From positions 682,001-746,000 of the forward strand of contig CANTUR010000003.1 of NCBI GenBank assembly GCA_947683625.1: a DNA stretch of 64,000 nucleotides. The letters run 5' to 3'. This document shows positions 1 through 12,255 of this stretch, one piece after another. Numbering within the stretch: the stretch's first letter is position 1; the number at the start of each line of letters is the position of its first letter. The notes under the pieces were generated by a model, which was not told the origin of the DNA, made no database searches, and saw only the letters and a program-made list of their open reading frames with translations. This stretch comes from Mallotus nudiflorus (taxonomy: Eukaryota; Streptophyta; Magnoliopsida; Malpighiales; Euphorbiaceae). Both the position numbers and the translations under genes were made by a program.

Positions 1-1327
1 GCCATTTATTTATTGTATAAATATTAATAAGGCTATTATGATGTCGACTGATGACTATGTTTTACTAATCATGGATATGAGATATTAAGTCAATTCATAG
101 GTACATGATGAGAGATCATGTACTGGATTGACCCACTAGGAGAATACTACATAGATTATTATCATAAGTATTTCTCATTGTAGTGATATTGTTTAAGTCC
201 TTTGACCTTGAAATCACCATGGTTTTCTACATAGCTATTTTATGTTTTGACACATTCTAACATTATCTTTAACCAGATGATTAAATAGAATGTCATTGGA
301 TATGAAATGTGTTATATGAGGAATGTGAGTGATTGAGAAAGAATTTATCCCTCATTAATATAAGTAAGATATCTATGGGCCCATTGATGAGTTAGAGTTA
401 AGGAAAATGCATGGCCATACTAAAATGAATTGATAAAGAGTTATCATTTTTAGTCTACTTGGAATCAAGTCATAATATTATTGAAATATATAAGGATGAC
501 ATTCTATACCTTATGTTCAATACAGATATCATGTGATAAAAGGGACTATAATCTTTATTGTAATTAGGTTATGTCGGATTATTGACTTCATATGACTTGG
601 GTAGTCATAATGTCTTGCTAGAGGCCACTTATGACTTGTAGGCTTAAATAAAGATTTAAGCCCACCACCAACGTTATGTGAGCCTACAAGGTCACACACT
701 TAGAAGAGGCCCAAAATGAGTATAGGCTTATTAAGCCTAGTTAAATTCTTTGGAAATAAATATATTTAACTATTTATTATGATAATTGTTATCTAAATAA
801 ATAATAAATATATTATTGATTTTATTTTAAATAAATAAAATTTGAATTTAATGGCTATTTACCAAAAAGGGTTTGGTAAGTGAAACCCTAACTGAGAACT
901 ATATATATGTGTTATGTTCTCTAAGGTTTGAGATAGATCAATTGAGTGAGCCACCTAAAATTCATTTTCTCTGCATTTTGAGAAAAAAAATCAATGATAG
1001 TTTTGTTCTTGAGTTGTGAGACAACCAAGTCATGCTAGCACACACAGAGAGATCATTTTGATCAAGGCTTATTTGTGTGGATACCTTTAGAGGAAAATTT
1101 CTTTTGAAGACGTCTAAAATCCGAATCTGAATCAAAGCAAAAGCTCGAGGTAAGGTGCCATTAGAGTGAACCTCCTCTCATCCTTCCAAATTTTCTTGCC
1201 TTTTCTGCATTTTGGTAAGATTCTTGAAACCCTAGATTTAATCAAGTAGTCGAATTACATGGATCTGGGTTTGGGAACGTTATAAAATTTTTATATTTTT
1301 GTTGCATTTGTATCACAAGACCCAACA
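1..1327 (+). repeat. Copia family-E LTR, left-truncated by window edge
   Basis: This stretch aligns along its whole length with 34312-35637 (same strand) and with the reverse complement of 45013-46545, the 3' LTR of a recognisable Copia element. The right end is CCCAACA at 1321-1327, the expected CA terminus. About 194 bases of the LTR start lie outside the window. The sequence to its right is gypsy gag, so it inserted into that older element. No PBS follows it, so it is a solo LTR or a 3' LTR whose internal part lies to the left; the window cannot decide. Confidence 0.85.
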
Positions 1328-1764
1328 TCTTGGACTTGAGAATTGGAACCTTGTGACTTTTTCTTAGCCTCTAGAGTCTTCATTTCCAACAGTGGACAAA
1401 CACAAGATCCTATTCTTACAAGGATTACTACAACAATTTCTGCATTGGAAACTTCTTAGAAGTACATGCCCATTGAAGCCTTCCTCTTTTTATTTTCTTC
1501 CTTAAGTAGCTCCTCATATTTGCTTACTTTAGCAGTAAGTTCATAAAAATCAAGGAATTCCATGTCATGAAACTTCTTTTTCAGCTCAATATCTAGACCC
1601 CTTCACTCTTAGGTAGCAAAATCTTACATCTATTCCTCATCCTCTTGAACCTTTTAATGAAAAGGTCAGCACTCTCCCTAGCCTTCTAAGTCACCCTGGA
1701 TAATTCCATAATGCAAATCTCTAGTTCTACTATGAAAAATTATATGTGAAATTTCCTTTCCATC
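1328..1764 (-). pseudogene. Ty3/gypsy gag, C-terminal part (left fragment)
   Basis: The minus strand continues the gag reading frame found at 11116-12255 on the other side of the Sirevirus. Visible segments include FHDMEFLDFYELTAKVSKYE and LFIKRFKRMRNRC, typical of the capsid-like retrotransposon gag domain of plant gypsy elements. The frame contains several stops and shifts. On the left it is cut by the family-E LTR at 1327, so protease and pol of this element, if they survive, lie outside the window. Assigning it to gag is secure; the gypsy clade is not. Confidence 0.75.
1760..1764. other. Target-site duplication CCATC, left copy
   Basis: The five bases CCATC directly before the Sirevirus are repeated directly after it at 11116-11120. 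A 5-bp duplication is the usual footprint of Copia integrase. Confidence 0.85.
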
Positions 1765-3259
1765 TAAAAAGAGTCCTAGAGGGGGAGGTGAATAGGACTA
1801 TCAAATAAAAATGAGAAATTAAAAGAATTCTTTGCAAGAATTAAATAAAAGTTGAGAAGGAAGAATGAAGAACACAAAGATTTAAGGAGTTCGGATTCAA
1901 CAATAATCCTACCTCTCCACCTAACGTATCCCCAAGTTAGGATATTCAATCACATGTAATCTTATTCACAAGATTGAGACTATACAAGAGTTTTATGGCT
2001 CACTCTTATAACCTTACAACATCAATTTTCAAGGCTCACTCAAAAAACCAAAACCCAAGTGTTTCAATGGACAATACTTAAACCAAGTCCTTTAGAAATA
2101 AATCTCACTTCCCTTCTAATTTAACCTAAAATTTAATATGAAGAGAAATTCTATTTCTAACACACACCAAACTCTCACAAGAGTTATACAAATCAAGAAT
2201 TATTTAAGAGAATTTGAGAGCTCAATGCATGCTTAGGAAATAATGAATGATAAACAAGTTTCTTAACTTCCATTTAGCTCTAGAGGTATTTATAATAAAA
2301 GATATAGCTTTTGGAGGTGCAAATGATCTGTCCAACGTCTATATTTTGAATTATTGAGAGTGATGCTGTCAAACAGCTATTCATAGATTGAAACCATGAT
2401 TGGCTCCTCAAGACGTTTGAATTTGCTTATAGTTTCTTCATAAAATCTGTATATATTTGAATTATATTCTAAATAAATTTGAATAACCTAAATTGGACTT
2501 CTTTAGCTCAAGATATGTCCAAAATACTAAGGGTTGTGCAATCTGTAATGCAGACTACAGTCAAACAACTATACCCAAATTGAAGCCATGATTTGCTCAT
2601 AAATAAATTTGAATTTGCCCATACTTTCTTCATGAAAGCTTTATATATTTGAATTATCTTTATATATCATTTTTAATAATCTAAATTTGACTTCTGTAGC
2701 TCAGGATATGTCTAAATTACTAAGGGTTATGCAATATAAAATGTAGAACACTGTCAAACAGCTATACACAAGTTGAAGTTGTGATCTGCTCATGAATAAA
2801 TTTTAATTTGCCCATATTTTCTTCTTGAAAGTTTTATATATTTTAATTATATTTTCATATCATTTTTAATCACCTTAATTAGACTTTTGTAACTCAAGAT
2901 ATGTTCAAAATACTAAGAGGTATGCAGTTTGAGATGGCAGACATATACGTGGATTTCAACTCAAAATTTTCATAACCAAATGAACTTGGATTTTGAAAAA
3001 TAATCCCAATTAAGAAAGCTCAGGATGTTTACTTCAAATTTAAAGAAGCTTATTTTCTCATTTAAGAGCTCTAAATATGTCATAAGTCTTCTTGAATCTT
3101 AGAGGTTCAATTTGCCCGAAAAGTCACTATTTATCCAAAAGTCTATATGTTTGGTGTATGTTTGATATATAATTCCCTACACACTTAATTGAAATTATTA
3201 GTATAAAAATTGTTTGTCAAAGTCCAAAATTTAGAGTTTAATTATGCAAATGGTCAACA
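1765..3259 (-). repeat. Sirevirus 3' LTR
   Basis: This copy of the LTR is 1495 bp and collinear with 9622-11115 (1494 bp). In element orientation it starts TGTTGACC at 3259 and ends near the CTCTAGGACTC block; the terminal CA has become TA (1765-1766). Many scattered substitutions separate the two LTRs, so the insertion is not recent. A block of about 192-bp tandem repeats lies in the middle. Confidence 0.92.
2330..2950. repeat. About 192-bp tandem repeats inside the Sirevirus LTR
   Basis: A unit containing GATATGT..AAA.TACTAAG recurs at about 2506, 2698 and 2891, spacings of 192 and 193 bases, with flanking similarity extending to about three copies. The same array is present in the other LTR at about 10190-10810, so it predates the insertion. 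Units are clearly diverged from each other. Confidence 0.8.
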
Positions 3260-3275
3260 ATCTCCCCCTTTTTAG
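3260..3275 (-). promoter_or_regulatory. Polypurine tract of the Sirevirus
   Basis: Immediately upstream (minus strand) of the 3' LTR is a purine run reading AAAAAGGGGGAGAT. This is the usual primer site for plus-strand DNA synthesis. Similar G-rich runs occur at about 3363-3374 and 3871-3884; duplicated PPT-like motifs are a described feature of Sireviruses. Confidence 0.88.
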
Positions 3276-4424
3276 CTTTAACAACCAATTTTAAAAGATA
3301 ATAAATAATGTGTGTGAGTGTGACAAAAATAAATAACATGTATAAGCATGATAATTAAAATAGCTCCCCCTTTCAAATTAGATAGATAAAAAATGAGAAA
3401 GTACTTTTTTTCCCCTTAACATATGCATAATTTCAATATTTATCATGTATCAAAGTATATAAATGAATTATCATAACATATATAAGGGTTTAACAAATCT
3501 ATTCCTTTAACAAAATATATTTCTTTATTTCTCCTTCTTTTTGAACATGATAAGAAATATAAATAAATTTTATTATCCTTCTTGACAAAAAAAAATATAT
3601 AAACATCATAAAATATAGTAGGAAGGACAAGAACATGGCCTAACATAACAAATGATGATAACATGATCATTAAAAAATGTTAAACAACATGAAGGAAATA
3701 ATTTCAAACATATATGCATATAGTGCTACTATAATGCATCATAAAATAGTACATATGCTATATTGAAACATCACATGATTATAAAAAGTTTAGCTAGTCA
3801 ACCAATCATACATAACCATGTGGTACTTAGCATATCTTAAACACAATTATTTATCCCTTGAGCACATAGCTTCTTCTCCCCCTTTGTCAAAGACAAAAAG
3901 AAAAGAGAGAGATATAAGGGGAAATAGACCTAGGGAGCCAATAATACCAAAGGGAATAAAATATCAATAACCAAAACAATGAAAGCAAAGATACTCAAAA
4001 TCTTTATGAAAGTCATTTCATTTTTAAAGATAAAAACCATTCCCAAGAAGAATTTATACATGAATATGAATTTTGCAAGGATAAGCATAATTGATAGTCA
4101 TGCATAAATAAAAAAAATTCATGTCATATATAAACAAAGTAAGCAAAACAAGGCTTTTTATCACAAGGACAAAACTAGCCACACTTACATTGTTATTATG
4201 CATGCATAAAAAATTTTTGTGAAATAAATTCAAATCAAATAAAATTAATACAAAGATCATGCAAATAGGAAATACAATATATCATGTATATGAAGTAAAT
4301 TTGCTAAAGAAAATACTTTTAAAACAAAATATATACATGATGCTGAAAATAATTTTTTTATTATTTTTTTAAAGCACATGATCACATAAGAATCCATACA
4401 TCAATTCATCAATTTAACAAGTGA
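3276..4424 (-). other. Sirevirus region between pol and PPT, no convincing gene
   Basis: About 1.15 kb of AT-rich sequence between the RNase H stop and the PPT. Only short open frames are present (for example 3443-3670 and 4054-4260 on the minus strand), without recognisable motifs. Some Sireviruses carry an envelope-like gene here; I see no support for one. Two extra PPT-like G-runs, near 3368 and 3877, are the only structured signals. Confidence 0.7.
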
Positions 4425-6091
4425 TCAAGACAAGCTTGAGCCATCAATCATACTAAGTTCATGCTTAATAAAATTCAATCTTTCCTCACAAAGAGGCTTG
4501 GTAAAGATGTCTGCTAATTGATGATTAGTATCAACAAAATCAAAAAAAATATCACCATTTTGCACATGATCACGCAAGAAATGATGTCTAATGTCAATAT
4601 GCTTAGTTCTAGAATGTTGAATGGGATTTTTACTAAGGTTTATAGAACTTTTATTGTTATATTTAATTGGAATGTGATTAATACCAATGCCATAGTCCAA
4701 AAGTTATTGTTTTTGCCATAGAACTTGGGTGCAATAAGAACTAGCTGCCATATATTCTGCTTCAGCGATGGACAAGGCAACTGAAGCTTGTTTCTTACTA
4801 AACCAAGAAACTAAGCAATTTCCTAAAATTTGACAAGTTTCGAAAGTGCTTTTTCTATCTAGTAAGCTACCAGTAAAGTCAACATCAGAATAACTAATCA
4901 AGTTAAAAGAAGAACTCCTAGGATACTAAATTCCTAAATGCATTATACCATAAAGATATTTGAAAATTCTTTTAATAGCATTCAAATGAGACTCTAGGAC
5001 TTGATTGAAATCTAGCACACAAGCAATTAGCAAACATAATATCAGGTCTACTAGTGGTTAAATAAAGAAGGGATTCGATCATACCTCTGAAGCACTTTTC
5101 ATTAACCGGTTTGCCATTCTCATCCTTGTTGAGTTTGGTTATGGTGCTCATTAGAGTTTTGCTTGATTTAGCTCCATCCATTCCAAACTTCTTGAGAATT
5201 TCCCTTACATATTTGGTTTGATTAATGAAAATCCCATCTTTACATTGCTTGATTTGAAGTCCAAGAAAGAACTTGAGTTCTCCCATCATACTCATCTCAG
5301 ATTCTCCTTGGATTAGCATAGAAAATTCCTCACACAAGCAATGGTCAGTAGCACCATAAATAATATCATCAACATAAATTTGAACGATTAAAAAATCATG
5401 CTTGGATTTCTTTATGAAAATAGTTATGTCAACCTTTCCTTTAGAGAAACCTTTCTATAGTAAAAAGTTACTCAATCTTTCATACCAAGCTCTTGGAGCT
5501 TGTTTCAATCGATACAATGTTTTTGACAATTTAAAAACATGATTTAGAGAGTTAAAATTTTCAAAACTTGGAGGTTGTTCAAAATATACCTCCTCTTCAA
5601 TAAAACCATTTAAAAATACACTTTTAACATCCATTTGATAAAGTTTAAAATCCATGTATGATGTAAATGCAAGTAGCATCCTAATAGCTTCTAACCTTGC
5701 AATGGGGGCAAAGGTTTCATCATAATCAATGTCTTCCTTTTGATTATATCCTTTAGCTACTAGTCTAGCTTTGTTCCTAGTTATGACACCTTATTCATTC
5801 ATTTTATTTCTAAACACCCATTTGGTGCCTATAATAGGATGATTTTTAGGTTTAGGAACCAAGGTCCAAACCTTGTTTCTCTCAAATTGATTTAACTCTT
5901 CTTGCATAGCAAGGATCCAAAATTCATCACACAATGCATCATCAATATTTTTGGGTTCAATTTAAGAAATGAAGGCTAAATTAGCAGTAGACTTTAATTG
6001 AGATCTAGTAGTTACCCCTTTTGTAGTGTCACCTATAATGAGGTCTTGAGGGTGAGCTTTCTTGAATTGTCAATCCTTTAGAAGTTTATCT
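4425..6091 (-). pseudogene. Sirevirus reverse transcriptase and RNase H
   Basis: Read on the minus strand, the Copia reverse transcriptase begins near 5850 and runs to about 4970, followed by Copia RNase H to 4425. The RT shows the segments YQMDVKSVFLNG and TLYRLKQAPRAWYERL and an intact YVDD catalytic motif near 5360-5375, then MGELKFFLGLQI. RNase H shows the SDVDFTGSLLDRKST and SIAEAEYMAAS blocks and ends with QLADIFTKPL. The protein would copy element RNA to DNA and degrade the RNA. Stops and frameshifts split it at several places (near 5455, 4970, 4920 and 4702), so no complete enzyme can be made. Confidence 0.9.
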
Positions 6092-6093
6092 AT

Positions 6094-6905
6094 CTAGGTA
6101 GGTTGAGATGTCTCCTCATTTTCCTTCTTACCTAGATCTTTAAGTTCCAAAGGCTTACTAGCATTTTTTTCTTGTGTTTCCATAATTTCATTGTCACCTA
6201 TAAGATCACCAACACTACAAACATCCTTTCTAGGATCAAGTGAGTTTGATTCATCAAATACCGCATGCATTAACTCTTCAACTACTAGAGTTCTCTTATT
6301 AAAAACCCTATATGATTTGCTAGAGATGGAATAGCCTAGGAAAATTCCTTCATTGGCTTTGGAATCAAATTTTCCAAGATTATCCTTGATGTTCAATAAA
6401 AAGCACTTACATCCAAATACTCTTAGATATGAGATTTTGGGTTTTCTATTGTTCCATAGCTCATCAGATGTTTTATTTAAAATTGGTCTTTTGAAAAATT
6501 TTTTTGAAATATAATAAGATGTGTTAACAACTTCCGCCCAAAAGTATAAAGGCAAATTATACTCATGAAGCATTGTTCTAGCCATTTCCATAATAGTTCT
6601 GTTTTTCCTTTCAACTACCCCATTTTGTTGAGGGGTTCTAGGAGATGAAAATGTATGAGAAATACCATTTTCATTATAATAGTTTTTGAAAAATTCATTT
6701 TCAAATTTGGTTCCATGATCACTTCTAATGGATGAAATACAAAATCCTTTTTCTTTTTGAACTCTTTTTGAAAAATTTTCAAAAACTTTAAATGCATCAT
6801 TCTTATGAGCAAGAAAACACACCCAAGTGTATTTAGAGTAGTCATCAACCAATGCATAAGCATAGTGCATTCCACCTGAGACTAGCAATTCTAGTTGGTC
6901 CAAAT
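6094..6905 (-). pseudogene. Sirevirus integrase core
   Basis: An open frame of 269 residues on the minus strand carries the Copia integrase core. DDYSKYTW is followed by the second catalytic Asp in SIRSDHGTKFENEFF and the catalytic Glu in QQNGVVERKNRT, so the visible part of the D-D-E triad is intact; the first Asp lies upstream in the overlapping frame (QMDLFGPTR near 6900). The C-terminal part shows YLRVFGCKCF and FLGYS, typical of Copia. A single frameshift near 6880-6905 separates it from the protease/zinc-binding part, and a stop cuts it before RT. Confidence 0.9.
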
Positions 6906-7500
6906 AAATCCATTTGTATAAGTTTAAGTGGCCTAGAGGTGGACATTACATTTTTTAGCTTAAATGAGGACTTGGATTGTTTTCCCTTTTGACAAGCATC
7001 ACAAGGTTTATCTTTAGTGAATTCAAGCTTAGGTAAACTAATTACAAGTTCATGTTTACAAAGATTATTCAAAAGCTCAAAATTTACATGTCCTAATCTT
7101 CTATGCCGTGTCCATGTGTCATGGGAGATAAAAACTAAGCATTTTATGTCTTTGTTATCAATTTTATTCAAATCAATGACATAAACATTGTGTACTCTTT
7201 CACCACTAAAAATAATTTTATTTTCATCAAGACTACTAACAAAGCAATTTTTAGGATAAAAAGTTACTTTATTTCCCATGTCACATAATTGACTTATACT
7301 AAGCAGATTATGTTTAAGACCATCAACAAAAAACACATGATGTATAGATAAGGATTGAGGATTACCTATTTCTCCAATGCCAATGATGTTTCCTTTTACA
7401 TTATCTCTGAAAGTAAAGTGTCCTCCATCCTTAGTATCAAGTTTATTGAATTGCTCTTTGTCTCCTGTCATATGCCTTGAACATCCAATATCGAGATACC
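6880..7500 (-). pseudogene. Sirevirus protease and integrase zinc-binding domain
   Basis: The minus strand encodes the end of Copia protease (CSRHMTGDKEQF), the GAG-pre-integrase region and an HHCC zinc-binding domain (HRRLGHVNFE followed by CDACQKG). The protease active site reads D-I-G-C just upstream, near 7490, where the family has Asp-Ser/Thr-Gly; the Ser/Thr is replaced, so the protease would be inactive. The segment LLSISQLCDMGNKV is the usual landmark between PR and IN. The frame is open for about 208 residues before it slips near 6885. Confidence 0.88.
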
Positions 7501-9570
7501 ACTTTTTTTTTTGTTCTTGTAGATTTCAAGCACATCTACATAATACAATTTAAGTGTTCTTTTGGACTGAAACCTTTCTTAGTCTAGGTTGGTTAGTTTC
7601 AAGATAATCCATAGGAAGTAAATTCATATGCAGTCTTCTATAGAAGCACACATTATTAGTATGTTTGATCATGCAATAAGAACATATAATATTTTAAAAT
7701 TCTTTCCTCCTAGGATGAAATGCTTTCCTAGTGTGTGCAATATGCCTTTGGTGTTGTGTGTATCTCCTATTATTTTATGTCATCAAGTGAGACATGCATT
7801 GGCAATGGTGATGTGTATTTCGATAATTTTGTGCAACATATTTATGTGCATTGTATTGTGTAGCATGCCTATTATAATTGTGTCTAATGTACATATAAGC
7901 ATGCTTGGGTTTAGGTGCTCTAGTTTGAGCCTTACCTCTTTGTGTTAATGAAGGATGAATCTCATGAGTCTTTTCCTTACTATTTAACACATGAGATCTT
8001 TTAGCTTTGAAAGCTTAAGTCTCATTTGATTTGGTGGTTAAAGGAGTGGAATCATGTGAAGCTTTTACAAAATTAATATATGATGAAGATGATGAAGACA
8101 TTCCATTCTTATATCCAATTCCATGAGTATCTTCATGAAATTTTTGAGAGTTAAGAAGACTATCTAAAGTTTCTTATCCTCTCTTAAAATTAGCAATGGA
8201 ATTTTTTAATTCTAAGACTTCCTTAGAAAGCTTATGATTTTCATCATTTGCTTTCTTAAGTTGATCTTCCAAAGAATTAGAAGATTTAGCATTACTAACT
8301 AGTTTTTCATTTGATGTAACAAGTTTAGCAAAATCATTTTTTAAACATTCAAAATCCTTATTTAAGCTAGCTAACTCATGTTTATATTATTTCTTCTTAG
8401 ATAACAAACTTTTGCAATTAACAAGTAATTTGCTCACAATAGAGCTCTCATCATCATCATCATAATATTCATCACAATCATCAAAGGAAGAATAAGAAGT
8501 GGATGGTACCTCATTTTCATTTTCAATGGCCATGAAGCAAAGATTGACAACTTCTTATTGTTCCTCTTCCTCTTCAAATTCAGAGGAATCATCCTAAGTA
8601 GCTTTGAATGCCTTCTTCTTATCTTTTTCTCCCTTGCTTTTAAATTTGAGTTTGGGACATTCACTTCTAATATTTCCCAATTTCTTGAATTCATAGCAAA
8701 TAACCTCTTTTATTTTCTTCTTCCCATCTCCTTCGAACTTTTTATTGAAGTCCCTTGTTCTTAAGAGGTTTTTCTTTCTCAAAAACTTCTTGAAGTTCCT
8801 AGTGAGCATGGCAATGTCACCATCTTCATCACTAGAATCTTTGATGCTTTCCTCTTCACTATCTTCTAGAAGAGCTTTTAGAGTAATGCTCTTTTTTTTT
8901 CTTCTTTCTCTTTTTATTCTTCACCTCTTTACTTGATAGTGAGCTCATGTGTTAATAGCTTACTAATGAGCACATCGATTGATAGGGTGGAGAGGTCTTA
9001 AGCTTCCTCAATTGAAGTAACATGAGATTCCCAATCCTTCTTAGGTAGGATTCTTAGAATCTTATTGTTTACTTCTTCCTTAGAGAAATGTTTTCCAAGT
9101 TTCTTAAGGGTTGTGAGGAGAGCATTGAGATGATTTGTCATCTCCGTGATTGATTCATAAGGCTTCATTTTGAAGAGTTCATATTCATACATATAAAGTT
9201 GAACCTTCTTACTTCTTACTTGAATGTTGCCTTCGTAGTGGTTTTTAAAGGTCTCCCACATTTCTTTGGCCGATATACAATGTTAAAGCTTGCCTCCTTC
9301 TTCTCTTGTCATTGAAGAGGCTAGAGTAATCATAGCCTTTTTATTTTTATGATTTTCTTCCTTTTCATTAATACTCCATTGGCTTCTTGCAAAAGTAGTT
9401 ACCACACCATCAATGATAGTTGTAGGTGGTTCCCAACCTCTTAGGACAATGTCCTAAAGTTTAATGGAATCACAATCAAGATATAATTCCATTTTGAATT
9501 TTCAATGTGGATAGTCACTACCATAAAAAAATGGTCTAAGAGAAGAGATGTTTTGTGATTTACTCCCCAT
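7501..9570 (-). pseudogene. Sirevirus gag
   Basis: Reading down the minus strand from an ATG at 9568-9570, the gag shows an N-terminal segment ending MWETFKNHYEGN, a capsid-like region (MTNHLNALLTTLKKLGK), a zinc knuckle near 8660-8700, then a long acidic and coiled-coil tail (EDQLKKANDENHKLSKEVLE) to about 8140. Long coiled-coil gag tails are typical of Sireviruses. The CCHC knuckle has lost its second Cys (now Phe) and its His (now Asn). At least six in-frame stops or shifts are visible. The C-terminal basic/His-Asn-rich part runs to about 7775. Confidence 0.85.
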
Positions 9571-9607
9571 GATCTTGTATTCTAGCAATGAAGTACCTAG
9601 AATTCAA

Positions 9608-9619
9608 GCTCTGATACCA
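9608..9619 (-). promoter_or_regulatory. Primer-binding site, initiator tRNA-Met type
   Basis: The minus strand reads TGGTATCAGAGC two bases inside the 5' LTR end at 9622. This is the standard complement of the plant initiator tRNA-Met 3' end used by Copia elements. Confidence 0.93.
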
Positions 9620-9621
9620 AT

Positions 9622-11115
9622 TGAAAAGAGTCCTAGAGGGGGGTGAATAGGACTATCAAATAAAAATGAGAAATTAAAAGAATTCTTTGCAAGAATTAAA
9701 TAGAAGTTGAGAAGGAAGAATGACGAACACAAAGATTTAAAGAGTTTGTATTCAATAATAATCCTACCTCTCCACCTAACTTATCCCTAAGTTAGGATTT
9801 TCAATCACCCACAATCTTATTCACAAGATTGAGACTATACAAGAGTTTCATGGCTCACTCTTATAACCTTACAACATGAGTTTTCAAGGCTCACTCAAAA
9901 AACCAAAACCCAAGTGTTTCAATGGACAACACTTAAATCAATTCCTTTAGAAATAAATCTCACTTCCCTTCTAATTTAACCTAAGATTTAATATGAAGAG
10001 AAATTATATTTCTAACACACACCCAACTCTCACAAGATTTATACAAATAAAGAATTATTTAAGAGAATTTGAGAGCTTAATGCATGCTTAAGAAATAATG
10101 AATGATAAACAAGTTGCTTAACTTCCATTCAGCTCTAGAGGTATTTATACTAAAAAAATATAGCTTTTGGAGGTGCAAATGATGTGTCCAATGTTTATAT
10201 TTTAAATCATTGAGAGTGATGCTGCCAGACAGCTATTCATGGATTGAAACCTTGATTGGCTCCTCAAGACGTTTGAATTTTCCCATACTTTCTTCATAAA
10301 AGCTGTATATATTCGAATTATATTTCCAAATAAATTTGAATCACCTAAATTGGAGTTATTTATCTCATGATATGTCCAAAATACTAAGGGTTGTGCAATT
10401 TGTAATGCAGACTACGGTCAGACAGCTATACCCAAATTAAAGCCGTAATTTGCTCTTGAATAAATTTGAATTTTCCCATACTTTCTTCAAGAAAGCTGTA
10501 GATATTTAAATTATTTTTCCATATTCTTTTTAATCACCTAAATTTGACGTTTGTAGCTCAGGATATGTCCAAATTACTAAGGGTTGTGCAATATGAAATG
10601 CAGAATACTATCAGACAGCTATACACAAATTGAAGCCATGATCTGCTCCTGAAGAAATTTTAATTTGCCTATATTTTCCTCTTGAAATTTGTATATATTT
10701 TACTTATATTTTCATAGCATTTTGAATCACCTTAATTGGACTTCTGTAACTCAAGATATGTCCAAAATACTAAGAGATGTGCAGTCTGAGATGGCAGATG
10801 TATACGTGGATTTCAACTCAAAATTTTCATAACCAAATGAACTTGAATTTGGAAAAATAATCCCAATTAAGAAAGCTCAAGATTTTTACTTAAAATTTGA
10901 AGAAGCTCATTTTCTCTTTTAAGAGCTCTAAAGATGTCCAAAGCCTTCTTGAATCTTGAGGTTCAATTTGCCCAAAAAGTCACTATTTATCCAAAAGTGT
11001 ATATGCTTGGTATATGTTTGATATATAATTCCATACACACTTAATTGAAATTATTAGTATAAAAATTATTTTTCAAAGTCCAAAATTTAGAGTTTGATCA
11101 TGCAAATGGTCAACA
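9622..11115 (-). repeat. Sirevirus 5' LTR
   Basis: This 1494-bp LTR starts TGTTGACC (minus strand, at 11115) and ends CTTTTCA at 9622, next to the PBS. It contains the same tandem-repeat block as the other LTR (about 10190-10810). It should hold the promoter, but I could not single out a TATA box with confidence. Confidence 0.92.
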
Positions 11116-12255
11116 CCATCTCTTGCCAAGTGAGAATAGAATTTCTGGGTAAGGTTGCGTACTAAGGGAATGTGGTTCCTATCAAACTGTTAGGAAATAA
11201 TCTTAATTTTAAATTAGGAAAATTTTCATAATTCATTAACTCCCTACAGTGAATTATGAAGTTAGTGATGTGCTCCAGTGTTAACTATCTGTCTTCCCCT
11301 GAGAACAAAGAAAACTCAGAAACTCAATAGCCTCTGGGATAAGGATTATCCTTGTCAACCACATCCAGGTATGGCTTATGAAATTTTGGGCAACCAACTT
11401 AATGCAAACCTATCCCGTATAACTCCTGTATAACATCTCTCATAGTGTCTAAATCAATTCCCACCCCAAGTGCTTGGGGAGGTGGCATATATGCTTGGGG
11501 AAAATGCACTTAGGCTTAAGGATTCGACATGTAACCTTAGGGAAAATTGCTCCATGTAACCTTAGGGAAAATTGCTCCCCATGCTTTTCCTTTCTTTTTC
11601 ATACATCCCTAGCTGTAAAGCTGGGTTAGCCCTGCTAAAAACCTATTGGTTAGGACTGTTATTATTTATATTATTACCATATCGGCCATTAGAGCCATTA
11701 TGAGAAATTATTTTATTATTTTGCCTAACCTTATCCCTCTGATGTGAGGGAATATACCTGTCATCAATTAGCAATTGAACTAAAGTAGTTTTTGTATAAT
11801 TGTTAGACTCCTCTTGGGCCACCTTTGGTTTGGATATAGTATCCTATTTAGATGGTTGTTTATTCTTCTTAGAAAATTTTTACGCATCTTGTAACATTTT
11901 CTTAAAATTTTCAATACTAGAATTGATAAAAATACTAGCTTGCTTTAGAGAATTAACCATTTGAGGTAGTCCCTCCTATAGAACATTTTCAAGAGCTTGA
12001 GAATTAGTACTCTTAATAACAACATCAACAGCTTTCAGTTTCTGACCTATTTAGTCAGTGGGTATCTTATCTTTGTTTTGGCCATGAGGCACTCGACTCT
12101 CTCTGAATGTTCATCACTTGCTTCTTCAGGTGTTTTGTTGGATAAATTTCCAACTTCAAATATTTCTTTTCCATTTTTAATTTTTAGCATCTTGATGAAA
12201 TGTGTCTCACCCAACGTGCCAAAAGATTATTTGCTAATTTTTTATTTTTTTTAAG
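11116..12255 (-). pseudogene. Ty3/gypsy gag, N-terminal and central part (right fragment)
   Basis: On the minus strand, from about 12250 downwards, a decayed gag can be read: an N-terminal region with an acidic start (NLSNKTPEEASDEHSE), a proline/glutamine-rich linker, and the capsid-like domain with DNPYPRGY, EFSLFSGED and LRLFPNSL, ending ILTWQEME at the Sirevirus border. The frame continues into 1328-1764. There are stops throughout. A 28-bp duplication (about 11529-11584) lies in the linker. The upstream end may be near 12255; an altered PBS-like string lies at about 12331-12349. Confidence 0.75.

Larger units (their letters stand above)
1765..11115 (-). mobile_element. Complete Sirevirus-type Copia LTR retrotransposon (decayed)
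   Basis: A 9351-bp element on the minus strand with two LTRs (1765-3259 and 9622-11115), a tRNA-iMet type PBS, a PPT and the Copia order gag-PR-IN-RT-RNaseH. It is flanked by a 5-bp direct repeat CCATC (1760-1764 and 11116-11120). Long LTRs, a gag with a long coiled-coil tail, a long untranslated stretch between pol and the 3' LTR, and repeated PPT-like G-runs are Sirevirus traits. All coding segments carry stops or frameshifts, so it is non-autonomous now. It sits inside a gypsy gag gene whose frame resumes on both sides. Confidence 0.93.

Noticed and set aside
3276..4424. Envelope-like gene in the Sirevirus
   Set aside because: Only short frames, no signal peptide or membrane pattern.
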